From positions 248,001 through 312,000 of the forward strand of contig JAJDDO010000019.1 of NCBI GenBank assembly GCA_029260265.1: a DNA stretch of 64,000 nt, written 5' to 3'. This DNA is from Phycisphaerales bacterium. GTDB lineage: Bacteria > Planctomycetota > Phycisphaerae > Phycisphaerales > UBA1924. The position numbers were made by a program, and so were the translations under genes. Under the pieces are notes generated by a model. It ran no database searches. It had not been told where the DNA came from and worked only from the letters and a program-made list of their open reading frames with translations. Shown piece after piece: positions 35,316 through 43,739 of the stretch (position 1 is its first letter; the number at the start of each line of letters is the position of its first letter).

Positions 35316-36254
35316 ATGACGCAAACCGCCGATCCATCCAGCGCCCATACGCCCTACAAACTCACCCACCTCAAGGCCCTCGAGGCCGAGGCGATCCACA
35401 TCATGCGCGAGGTCGCCGCCCAGTTTGAGCGCCCCGCCCTGATGTTCTCTGGGGGCAAAGATTCGATCGTGATGGTGAGGCTCGCGGAAAAAGCCTTCCG
35501 CCCGGCCAAGTTTCCATTCCCGATGCTCCATATCGACACTGGGCACAACTTCCCAGAAGCCCTCGCATTCCGTGATTACCTCATGGACAAAATCGGTGAA
35601 CGCCTCATCATCCACAAGGTCCAGGACCTGATCGATAAAGGGCTGGCCACCGAGGACCCGGGCCCGTTCCCGAGCCGAAACCGCGCACAGATCCCCACGC
35701 TGCTTGATGCGATCGACAAGTACCAGTTCGACGCTCTCTTCGGCGGTGCCCGGCGCGATGAAGAAAAAGCTCGCGCCAAAGAGCGCATCTTCTCATTCCG
35801 AGATGACTTCGGGCAATGGGATCCAAAGAACCAACGCCCCGAGTTGTGGAACCTGTACAACGGACGATCCCGTATGGGCGAGAATATCCGCGTGTTCCCG
35901 ATCTCGAACTGGACCGAGATGGATGTCTGGCAGTACATCATGCTCGAAAATATCGAGATCCCGGATCTGTATTTCTCGCACGAACGCGAGGTTGTTGAAC
36001 GCCGAGGCCAGCTCGTGCCCGTCGGCGATGAGCCGTTTGGTGCCCGCGATGGCGAGACCATCGTCAACCGCACCGTGCGTTTCCGCACGGTGGGCGATAT
36101 GAGCTGCACCGCAGCGACCGATTCGCCCGCAGCGAATCTCGAGGAAATCGTCGCCGAGGTCGCCGCTGCCCGGGCCTCGGAACGGGGCGCACGAATCGAT
36201 GATAAGACCAACGAAGCCGCGATGGAAGATCGTAAAAAAGAAGGGTACTTCTAG
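35316..36254 (+). CDS. cysD: sulfate adenylyltransferase subunit 2
   Basis: This encodes 312 residues. CysD is the ATP-binding subunit that, with CysN, makes adenosine 5'-phosphosulfate (APS) from sulfate and ATP. The PP-loop is SGGKDSIVM. PFPMLHIDTGHNFPEALAFR, GGARRDEEKARAKERIFSFR and PERW-type motif EMDVWQYI are conserved family blocks. The C-terminal tail GARIDDKTNEAAMEDRKKEG matches the family. The stop is 3 bases before the cysN start. The length agrees with the usual 300-310 residues. Confidence 0.96.
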   Translation: MTQTADPSSAHTPYKLTHLKALEAEAIHIMREVAAQFERPALMFSGGKDSIVMVRLAEKAFRPAKFPFPMLHIDTGHNFPEALAFRDYLMDKIGERLIIHKVQDLIDKGLATEDPGPFPSRNRAQIPTLLDAIDKYQFDALFGGARRDEEKARAKERIFSFRDDFGQWDPKNQRPELWNLYNGRSRMGENIRVFPISNWTEMDVWQYIMLENIEIPDLYFSHEREVVERRGQLVPVGDEPFGARDGETIVNRTVRFRTVGDMSCTAATDSPAANLEEIVAEVAAARASERGARIDDKTNEAAMEDRKKEGYF

Positions 36255-36257
36255 GAC

Positions 36258-37604
36258 ATGTCAACCAAGACACACACTTCAGCAACAGACTTCTCCGCCG
36301 ATCCAAACGCCAACAAGGGCATGGAGTTTTCGACCGACGCCTACCTCGATATGGACCTGCTCAGGTTCCTTACCTGCGGCAGCGTCGATGACGGCAAGTC
36401 CACGCTCATCGGGCGGTTGCTCTATGATTCCAAGTCAATCTTTGAAGACCAGCTCGAAGCCGCCGAGAGCGCATCGCTCAACCGCGGCGACCAGCGTATG
36501 GATCTTGCGTTGCTGACCGATGGGCTCCGCGCCGAACGCGAGCAGGGCATCACGATCGATGTTGCCTACCGCTACTTTGCGACACCAAAGCGCAAGTTCA
36601 TCATCGCCGACTGCCCCGGGCACACCCAATACACCCGCAACATGGTCACTGGTGCATCGACCGCCAACCTCGCGTTGATCCTCATTGATGCCCGCCACGG
36701 CGTGATCGAGCAGACCCGCCGCCATTCCTTCATTACCTCCCTGCTCCGCATCCCGCATCTTGTCGTCTGTGTGAACAAGATGGACCTCGTGGACTGGTCA
36801 CAGGAAAAATATGAGCAGATCCGCGACGACTTCGAAGAGTTCGCCGCTCGCTTCGAGATCACGGATATCACCTTTATCCCCATGTCCGCGCTCACCGGCG
36901 ACAATGTCGTCAATCGTTCGTCGAACATGGAGTGGTTCCAGGGTCCATCGCTGCTGCACCATCTTGAGAATGTTCACATCGCTGGCGACCGCGACATGAT
37001 TGATCCTCGATTCCCCGTGCAATGGGTACTGCGCCCGCAGGGCGACGAGCACCATGATTACCGCGGGTACGGCGGACAGGTCGCCTCGGGTGTGTTCCAG
37101 GTCGGCGACGATGTCATCGCCCTGCCATCAGGCATGGAATCAAAGATCAAAGCCATCGATATCGGCGGCGAAGAGATGCCCTCGGCCTACCCGCCGCAGT
37201 CGGTGTCGATCCAACTCGAAGACGATATCGATATCTCCCGTGGCGACATGCTCTGCCGCCCGAACAACAAGCCTATCTCGGGCCAGAATATCGACGCGAT
37301 GGTTGTATGGATGGCCGACACCCCCATGGTTGTGGGCAAAAAATACACCATCCGGCACACCTCCAGCGAGGTCCGCTGTGTCGTAAAAAACCTGTACTAC
37401 CAGATGGATATCGAGACTCTCCACCGCATGGAAGATGCCGAAAGCCTGAAGCTTAACGAGATCGGGCGCGTGGCGTTTCGGATGACCAAGCCGCTCTTCT
37501 TTGATCCCTATCGCCAATGCCGAACCACCGGCAGTTTCATCATCGTCGACGAGCAGACCAACAACACGGTCGGCGCGGCGATGATCATCGGCGAAACAAG
37601 CTAA
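36258..37604 (+). CDS. cysN: sulfate adenylyltransferase subunit 1 (GTPase)
   Basis: This encodes 448 residues. CysN is the GTPase that drives APS synthesis by CysD. The GTP-binding motifs are G41SVDDGKST49, D118CPGHTQYTRNM and N173KMD176. Two beta-barrel domains follow, as in EF-Tu. The protein ends without the C-terminal APS kinase domain found in CysNC fusions, matching the separate cysC gene. A terminator lies directly downstream. The gene is co-transcribed with cysD. Confidence 0.96.
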   Translation: MSTKTHTSATDFSADPNANKGMEFSTDAYLDMDLLRFLTCGSVDDGKSTLIGRLLYDSKSIFEDQLEAAESASLNRGDQRMDLALLTDGLRAEREQGITIDVAYRYFATPKRKFIIADCPGHTQYTRNMVTGASTANLALILIDARHGVIEQTRRHSFITSLLRIPHLVVCVNKMDLVDWSQEKYEQIRDDFEEFAARFEITDITFIPMSALTGDNVVNRSSNMEWFQGPSLLHHLENVHIAGDRDMIDPRFPVQWVLRPQGDEHHDYRGYGGQVASGVFQVGDDVIALPSGMESKIKAIDIGGEEMPSAYPPQSVSIQLEDDIDISRGDMLCRPNNKPISGQNIDAMVVWMADTPMVVGKKYTIRHTSSEVRCVVKNLYYQMDIETLHRMEDAESLKLNEIGRVAFRMTKPLFFDPYRQCRTTGSFIIVDEQTNNTVGAAMIIGETS

Positions 37605-37623
37605 ACACAAGCCCACCTACGAA

Positions 37624-37664
37624 AACTGCCCGACGCATTGCAGCCATGCGTCGGGCGGTTGTTC
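37624..37664. terminator. hairpin terminator between convergent genes
   Basis: AACTGCCCGACGCAT (37624-37638) pairs with ATGCGTCGGGCGGTT (37646-37660) with one wobble, followed by GTTCTTT. It lies between cysN and the convergent PEP-CTERM gene. Confidence 0.8.
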
Positions 37665-37682
37665 TTTATCGAGTGAGCCGTC

Positions 37683-38366
37683 TTATCGTTTCCGACGAAG
37701 CCCAATTGTGGCGCCGAGTCCGAGCAACGCCAATGACCCAGGGGTTGGCACACCGTTGAAGATGATGTTATCAATCCCCATCGACCCGCCAAAGTTGAAG
37801 ATCGCGCGGTCGTACCCGCTGTCGACGGTGAACTCGCCGATACGATTGATCGAGTTGTTCCCAAACAACGCGGCGTTATCGTGCGTGCCGCCAGCTTCAA
37901 ACTCTGTGAAGCTGATCGATTCAACAAGACCACCATTGAGGTAGAAATCGATCGAAGACGCCTCGGTTGTTGAAGACTCGACATCAACAATATCAAAGCC
38001 CATGCTGGTCGCTTCGTTGTCAAAGTCAAAGATCAGCTGCCCCGCAGGACGGCTGCCCTCGTCATCCGGGTCACCGTTGTCGTTTTCTTGGATGATCAAC
38101 ACATTGCCGAGCTCGGTACTCAGGGAGATGTTCCCCAGCGACCATGGATCCTCAAGATCGCCATCGCTCGTGCCTGTCTCGGCGGTATCAAAGATCCCAG
38201 CAAGATCATGTGGACGGTTCGGATTGACCGCCGAGATGTGCACACCCATTGATGCGTACTGCTCGGCAACGATATCACCATGCGAAAGATCTGAAAAATC
38301 CAGCGTGTCAGCGCTCGCCGCTGATACACACCCTCCCACGATCGCAAGCATACAAATTGCTCTCAT
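37683..38366 (-). CDS. secreted PEP-CTERM protein
   Basis: This encodes 227 residues with a signal peptide (about 1-19, ending SASA-D). Start context GAGGAGAGAGAAATG is good. The body starts TLDFSDLSHGDIVAEQYASM, a pattern common in choice-of-anchor domains, and includes LIFDFDNEATSMGFDIVDVE and SMGIDNIIFNG. The tail is VPTPGSLALLGLGATIGLRRKR in two parts, a short Pro-containing motif, hydrophobic helix and basic end, as in planctomycete exosortase substrates. Function is unknown; likely a matrix or surface protein. The upstream 220-base gap is strikingly AT-rich. Confidence 0.82.
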   Translation of the reverse strand: MRAICMLAIVGGCVSAASADTLDFSDLSHGDIVAEQYASMGVHISAVNPNRPHDLAGIFDTAETGTSDGDLEDPWSLGNISLSTELGNVLIIQENDNGDPDDEGSRPAGQLIFDFDNEATSMGFDIVDVESSTTEASSIDFYLNGGLVESISFTEFEAGGTHDNAALFGNNSINRIGEFTVDSGYDRAIFNFGGSMGIDNIIFNGVPTPGSLALLGLGATIGLRRKR

Positions 38367-38586
38367 TTCTCTCTCCTCATTTCGAGAAACATACTCTCCG
38401 CGGCCGATTGCCGCAGGGGCAACTTACCCGTTGGGCATGGGAAGAAAAACAAGTTTGTAGCAAATTCAAACAACTTGTGAACTTAGGGTGCACAATTCTT
38501 GTTTTCGCGGTGTTTTCGGGCGTTTAGACGACCAAATAAAGACCGATAACAATACTATATATCGCTATCTTGTATTAAACTGAATC

Positions 38587-39426
38587 TCAAATCAGCTTAG
38601 ATGCCGGCGTCAGAAGATCGAGCACATGAGCGGCCTGTTCGCGACCGATCTGGATCGCGGCCATGGTCGCCTGCTCAAGAATCTGAGAACGGATGAGCTC
38701 GGCGGTTTCCTTGGCGATGTCCGCATCTTCGATCATGGAGATCGCTCCAGAGAGTTCCTCGAACTCGACCGCCAACGCCTTCTTCTGCGACTCAATCGAC
38801 TTCATCCGATTTCCGATCGCAGCCCGCTGCCCGGTAACAGCTGATTTGGCTTCCTTGGCGATTTTCTGTGCGAGCTCGGGGTCATCAACAATGAGCCTCG
38901 CAAGATCCGCCAACGACCTCTGTGGGGTCTCCGTTGTGGTGCCATCCTTATGCTGTTCCGATCCCACAGGCTGGATGCCGAGTTCATTGGTGTTGAATCC
39001 GCTCAATAATCGCTCGCCGCCGAAGGATGACGAGTTGGCGATGTGGTCAATCCCGAGCAGGATGCTCTTTACTTCCTCGACGATCCCGTCTCGTTCGGCA
39101 TCGGTCATTCCCGCGTCGTTCGACGCCTGAACGACAAATCCCTGCAGCTCGGTGAGCATGTCATCAATCACCGAGACCGCGCCTTCACGGGCACCGAGCC
39201 ACCCGGTTTCTCTTTCAAAGCCTTCTAGCCGTTTTTCGAGTGTGTACCGCTGAACCTTGAGCGAGTCGGTTGCGATCAACCCCGACGGGTCATCGCTCGC
39301 ACGATTGATCCGTTTGCCGGTCGAAAGCCGTTCAAGCGAACGCTCGATGGTCTGCTGGTGAGACTGAAGCTGTGACAGCCCAAAGCCTTGCAGGAACCCA
39401 AGATGTGAAAGACCTCCTACGCCCAT
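38587..39426 (-). CDS. short flagellin-like protein
   Basis: This encodes 279 residues from the ATG at 39426; the longer frame overlaps the divergent gene. The N-terminal part has QQTIERSLERLSTGKRINRA and SDDPSGLIATDSL, the flagellin D0/D1 signature. The C-terminal part has DIAKETAELIRSQILEQATM and GREQAAHVLDLL, the second half of the same coiled-coil bundle. Only about 60 residues separate the two, so the outer D2/D3 domains are absent. No other flagellar gene lies in the window. It is probably a filament or hook-junction subunit, but no chaperone gene (fliS/fliW) is adjacent. Confidence 0.85.
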   Translation of the reverse strand: MGVGGLSHLGFLQGFGLSQLQSHQQTIERSLERLSTGKRINRASDDPSGLIATDSLKVQRYTLEKRLEGFERETGWLGAREGAVSVIDDMLTELQGFVVQASNDAGMTDAERDGIVEEVKSILLGIDHIANSSSFGGERLLSGFNTNELGIQPVGSEQHKDGTTTETPQRSLADLARLIVDDPELAQKIAKEAKSAVTGQRAAIGNRMKSIESQKKALAVEFEELSGAISMIEDADIAKETAELIRSQILEQATMAAIQIGREQAAHVLDLLTPASKLI

Positions 39427-39487
39427 ACCTTGGCTATCGGAGCATCCAGACTGCATCTTTGCCCAGCTCTTGGATATCCTTGCATGT

Positions 39488-39775
39488 ATGCCCCGCTGGC
39501 CGATCCAACCCGACCCAGATGACACCCCATTGCCCGAAGATGGCGGGTGGGATCTGGGCGAGGGGCTCGACCCTGATGGTCCGTCGGCGGCCGATCTTGA
39601 CCGGTTCGGAGATGAACTCACCCATTGCCCGAGTTGCCGCCGTGCGATCTATGACCAGATGGCAATCTGCCCCCATTGCGGGCATGCCCTCGAAGAGGAG
39701 TCCTCATCCATCTCGCTCTGGGTGGTGGGATGGGTGATCGTTCTGATAGTCCTGCTGCTTGTTGTTGTGTTGTAA
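39488..39775 (+). CDS. small zinc-ribbon membrane protein
   Basis: This encodes 95 residues. The N-terminus is acidic and Pro-rich. The zinc ribbon is C47PSC50 with C61PHC64 (CPSCRRAIYDQMAICPHCG), and the C-terminal hydrophobic stretch (about 77-95) anchors it in the membrane. Similar small proteins with a CPxC-CPHC ribbon and a terminal helix are widespread in planctomycetes, but the function is unknown. It is divergent from the flagellin gene across 61 bases and followed by a terminator. Confidence 0.75.
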   Translation: MPRWPIQPDPDDTPLPEDGGWDLGEGLDPDGPSAADLDRFGDELTHCPSCRRAIYDQMAICPHCGHALEEESSSISLWVVGWVIVLIVLLLVVVL

Positions 39776-39839
39776 GGGATTCAAATCAGTCCATGATTTC
39801 GCCTCAGGCGTGGATAACGGGCATCCATCACCCCGGATG

Positions 39840-39862
39840 CCCCGTATAGTGACGGGGTTTTT
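39840..39862 (+). terminator. intrinsic terminator
   Basis: CCCCGT (39840-39845), loop ATAGTG, ACGGGG (39852-39857), then TTTTT. It ends the zinc-ribbon transcript. Confidence 0.7.
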
Positions 39863-39982
39863 GCGCACCCGTCTCGCGATCGGTGCCACCATTTCGGGCT
39901 TGTTTGAACAGGGGACACCGCCGATTCATTTGATCGGTTATCTCGTTCGTCAAACCCACGCCGCACAGCATTGGAACAAGTT

Positions 39983-41146
39983 ATGTCAACGCACACACCA
40001 GCGTCAAACACACAAAGCGCCCGCCAAAATCGCGGGTTCACACTGATCGAGCTCTTGGTCGTTATCGCGATCATTGTGGTCCTGATCTCCATCCTTCTGC
40101 CTGCGCTTGGCGGCGCGAGGAGGGCGGCGAGAAAAGCCACGACCCAGGCATTGATGAACGACCTGAACAATGCCGCCGAATCATTCGCGAACGATAACGC
40201 CTCGCGGATGCCCGGATACTTCGCAGAGTCTCAGATGGGCTCAGCAGACAACGGCAACACCTTTGGAATGAGCGCGATGGAGAATGTCATGCTCGATCTC
40301 GCCGGGCAGGGCGCGATTCTTGGTTCACAGAATGATTACAGCTCCGATATTGATACCGCTGCCGGGATCATCTCGGTCGGCCCAATGAATGATCCACTCC
40401 AACGCGTTGTGGTCAACACCAAGCTGCTGGGTTCAAATGAGTCTGGGTACTTCATCCCCGATGAAGAGCAGTTTGTCGTCTTGGACCAGATCGATGACTC
40501 CGGCCAGTTCGGCACGCCACCGGACGCCAGCCAGGTCGGGATGCCGGACCTTGTTGATGCCTTCGGCACACCCCTGCTCGCGTGGATTCAAGACCAGACC
40601 TCTCGCGCCTCAATCGATCCGAGTCTGGCGCCTGATGATGTGTACAAGCAGTTCGTCAACACCAACTTTGACGATGCCCCCGCGATGTTCTATCTCGCGT
40701 CAAACGCGGCATTCCTCAAGGCCGACGCCGTCGGGCTTGGTGGATACAACCAGAGCGTTGACCCCATCCTCAACCCGGGTTCAACCATCGGATCTGGCAA
40801 CGCGGACCCCGAGCGTATCCGCACGCTCGCCTCACTGCTCGCCAGCCCGTCATACTTCCTGACACCGCCCGGCTCTGATCTCGACAACGCGAGCTTCGAG
40901 AGCATCTTCCCCTCTCGCGCACGCGGAGGCTTTATCGTTCAGTCGGCAGGCGCTGACGGATACTACTTTGGATCAGGCGACAAAGGCTGGAAAGAAAACG
41001 CTCACACCGATAGTTCCGAGTTCCATCTCGACTTTGGAAACTCGTACAAAACCCAGAACGGCGACCGGTTCACCGATGACAACGGCGGGTTTACTTCGAT
41101 TGACCTCTCTGAGGGCTTTGATGACATGCTCACCTCTGGGAGCTGA
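39983..41146 (+). CDS. type II secretion/type IV-like pseudopilin
   Basis: This encodes 387 residues from the ATG at 39983; a TTG at 39971 would add four residues. The prepilin peptidase site is RG18|FTLIELLVVIAIIVV, followed by a hydrophobic helix of about 20 residues and then a large secreted domain. Acidic low-complexity stretches and SAGADGYYFGSGDKG near the C-terminus are typical of planctomycete DUF1559-like or GspG-like proteins. It would be assembled by a type II-like secretion machine, but no secretion genes lie here. A terminator follows. Confidence 0.8.
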   Translation: MSTHTPASNTQSARQNRGFTLIELLVVIAIIVVLISILLPALGGARRAARKATTQALMNDLNNAAESFANDNASRMPGYFAESQMGSADNGNTFGMSAMENVMLDLAGQGAILGSQNDYSSDIDTAAGIISVGPMNDPLQRVVVNTKLLGSNESGYFIPDEEQFVVLDQIDDSGQFGTPPDASQVGMPDLVDAFGTPLLAWIQDQTSRASIDPSLAPDDVYKQFVNTNFDDAPAMFYLASNAAFLKADAVGLGGYNQSVDPILNPGSTIGSGNADPERIRTLASLLASPSYFLTPPGSDLDNASFESIFPSRARGGFIVQSAGADGYYFGSGDKGWKENAHTDSSEFHLDFGNSYKTQNGDRFTDDNGGFTSIDLSEGFDDMLTSGS

Positions 41147-41171
41147 ATGACAACACCCAACATATCCACTC

Positions 41172-41197
41172 CACCCCGGATTATCCGGGGTGTTTTT
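41172..41197 (+). terminator. intrinsic terminator
   Basis: CACCCCGGA (41172-41180) pairs with TCCGGGGTG (41184-41192) and is followed by TTTTT. It ends the pseudopilin transcript. Confidence 0.85.
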
Positions 41198-41234
41198 CTG
41201 CGCCCCGGCGCGATCCATCGTGTACAACACAGGG

Positions 41235-43724
41235 ATGGAGAAAATGCCCGAACACATCAAGGCCCGGCTTCGAGCGTTGATGGTGTTCGCTGCGGCTTGC
41301 ACAGGAATCATCTCCGCACGGGCGACAACACCCATCAGCCCTGCCCTGTGGTTGGGCGCGGGCGGATTGGTCCTCGCGGTGGGCGTGCTCGCACGAATGC
41401 GAGGGCGATGGTTCGCTGGCATGATCCTTGTGACCGTCGCGCTGCTCTCTGCTGGTATCAGTTCGAACCGGCTCCAAGTTCATCCATCTCGGGTTGACCA
41501 GCTTGTTCGCGCTTCGACGAGCGAGCCGAGCGTGCCTATCAGGTGCAGGGGGCAGGTGTCTTCTCGGATCACAACCACACGCACGCGCCCGCTGCCGACC
41601 GATCCGCCGCGGATGGCTTCCACTCGCCGGACGCTCACCATCTCGGTTTCGTCTATTTATACATCAAACAATATATGGGTACCCGCAACCGGAAGCATGC
41701 GCGTTGTGCTCCCCGAAGAGGGTTCAATTGATATCCCCGCAGGAACCCTGGTGACGCTTCTTGGCTCCTACCGGCGACCAAGCCCGCCACGGAATCCGGG
41801 CGAGCCGGACTGGCTCGCGCTCTCCGCACAGAGCGGGCGCGTCGGCACCATCACCATCCTCCATGATGAACAGATCACGCTTGCGACCCCGAGCACCCTT
41901 GGCCAACGCACAGCGGGATGGTTCTGGCGTGCGAAGGGTTCTATCCGCTCGCGAGCGATCCATGCGCTCGGGATCGAATCCGCTCCGACAGATGCCAAGG
42001 CGGTTCTCGGGGCGCTCATCCTCGGCGTGCGCGACCCGGGGTTTCAGGAAATCTATCATTCATTCCAACGCGTAGGCGTCGCGCATATGCTCGCGATCTC
42101 GGGTTTCCATGTCGCGATCATGCTTTGGCTCGCGGTTCTTCTTGTTCGCCTCATCGGCGAGCACCCGAGGCTTGAAGCACTGATTCTCGTGGTGATCATC
42201 CTTGGAATTTTAGCATTGCTCCCGCTGCGCCCCCCGATTATTCGAGCGATCCTGATTGTGATCGTGCTCATGGGCGCGGGAGGGCTTGGACGCCGATACG
42301 ACCGCGTCACCCTGCTGGCATGGATAGCAACCGCGCTCGTGCTGTTTCGTCCGCTCGATCTATTCTCGCTCGGGTTTCAGCTCAGCTTCGGCATCACGGC
42401 CCTGCTTCTTTTCTTGCCCGCTTCCAACCGATCCGACCAGCAGGCATTCGTAAAAGCAAAGCACCGAGGCATGCCGGCCGCCGCGATCAATCACCTCTGG
42501 AAAATCCTCAAGGTCAACACCGCATGCTGGCTCGTCGCGACGCCCGTGATCATGCTGAAGGCCGGTGTGCTGAGCCTGCTCGCACCTGTCGCTGCGCTCA
42601 TTCTCATCCCCCTCATTCTTCTCCTGATGATTATCGGGTACACACAACTCATCGTAGGGATGGTCTCGCTGCCGCTTGCCCGCAGCATCGAAACACTCAC
42701 CCTCGGGATCTCTCGCCAAACATCTGGGCTCGTCAACTCGTTCGATTCCATCCCCGGCTCCTCAGTGAACGCGCCAAACTTGGGTACGCCCTGGACACTC
42801 TTCGCAACCACGATCATTGCAATTTTTGTGCTCCGCCCGAGCAGAAGAAAAAACACCGCGCTGCTTGCCGCTGCAGCGGTGGTTGCTACTTGGGCGGGCA
42901 TCATCGCGGGCACCGGCTCGCGCGTTGACGGGCTGCGAGTCGACATGCTCGATGTCGGTAATGGCTCGTGCTTTGTCCTTCAATCCGGGTCGCAATCCGC
43001 GATCTTTGATCTGGGCTCGCTTGATCGTCGCGTTGCCCAGCAGATCACCCAGAGCGCCCATTCGATCGGGGCAAGGCCCGTCCAAACGGTGATCCTCTCG
43101 CACGACAACCTTGATCATTTCAATGGTCAGACCAACAACACCAAGAACCTCGGTGTGCAGCGTGTCTTTGTTTCCGAAGCAATGGACCATGAACCCTCCG
43201 ATGCCTGGGTCGCCATCCGCAATCAGCTTGTCGTATCGGGAGCAGAGATCACAACCCTGCGTGCGGGCGATTCGTTCGAGTTTGGAAACTGCACCGCCGA
43301 TGTTCTCTGGCCGCCACGCGGACATCACCTCATCGCGGGACAAGGCGAGAACAACTCCTCGCTTGTCATCCGATGGACACTCCACTCGCATCGGTCAACA
43401 ACACCATCGAAGAGTTTATTGATGACCGGCGACATCGAGCCCGAGACCATGACGGCCCTTCTAGATCGCTATCCAGATCTTCGCGCCAACGCCATCGAAC
43501 TCCCGCACCACGGCTCGCCGAGCCCGGCACTGATCCGATTCGTCGAACACCTCAACCCTTCGGTCGTGCTTCAGTCCACCGGACGATCACGCCTCGATGA
43601 TCCGAGGCTCAACGAGATCCGGACGCCAGACCGATACTGGTACACATCCGCTGATCGGGGTTCGGCGTGGGTTACAATCGATCCGTACCACGGAGTCAAG
43701 TCAGGCTGGGCGATGGATGATTAG
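41235..43724 (+). CDS. comEC: ComEC/Rec2-family DNA uptake protein
   Basis: This encodes about 829 residues; ATGs at 41235 and 41244 are both possible. The N-terminal membrane and OB-like part precedes the Competence domain with ALILGVRDPGFQEIYHSFQR, VAHMLAISGFHVAIMLWLAV and RPPIIRAILIVIVLM. The C-terminal metallo-beta-lactamase-fold domain has VDMLDVGNGSCFVLQSG and LSH623DNLDH628, then ELPHHGSPSP. ComEC forms the channel for single-stranded DNA during natural transformation. Its presence implies competence, but comEA and other competence genes are not in the window. Confidence 0.9.
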   Translation: MEKMPEHIKARLRALMVFAAACTGIISARATTPISPALWLGAGGLVLAVGVLARMRGRWFAGMILVTVALLSAGISSNRLQVHPSRVDQLVRASTSEPSVPIRCRGQVSSRITTTRTRPLPTDPPRMASTRRTLTISVSSIYTSNNIWVPATGSMRVVLPEEGSIDIPAGTLVTLLGSYRRPSPPRNPGEPDWLALSAQSGRVGTITILHDEQITLATPSTLGQRTAGWFWRAKGSIRSRAIHALGIESAPTDAKAVLGALILGVRDPGFQEIYHSFQRVGVAHMLAISGFHVAIMLWLAVLLVRLIGEHPRLEALILVVIILGILALLPLRPPIIRAILIVIVLMGAGGLGRRYDRVTLLAWIATALVLFRPLDLFSLGFQLSFGITALLLFLPASNRSDQQAFVKAKHRGMPAAAINHLWKILKVNTACWLVATPVIMLKAGVLSLLAPVAALILIPLILLLMIIGYTQLIVGMVSLPLARSIETLTLGISRQTSGLVNSFDSIPGSSVNAPNLGTPWTLFATTIIAIFVLRPSRRKNTALLAAAAVVATWAGIIAGTGSRVDGLRVDMLDVGNGSCFVLQSGSQSAIFDLGSLDRRVAQQITQSAHSIGARPVQTVILSHDNLDHFNGQTNNTKNLGVQRVFVSEAMDHEPSDAWVAIRNQLVVSGAEITTLRAGDSFEFGNCTADVLWPPRGHHLIAGQGENNSSLVIRWTLHSHRSTTPSKSLLMTGDIEPETMTALLDRYPDLRANAIELPHHGSPSPALIRFVEHLNPSVVLQSTGRSRLDDPRLNEIRTPDRYWYTSADRGSAWVTIDPYHGVKSGWAMDD

Positions 43725-43739
43725 GATACCGACAACCGC

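Noticed and set aside
36258-37604. Possible CysNC fusion
   Set aside because: CysN ends after the EF-Tu-like barrels, and APS kinase is a separate gene at 34470.
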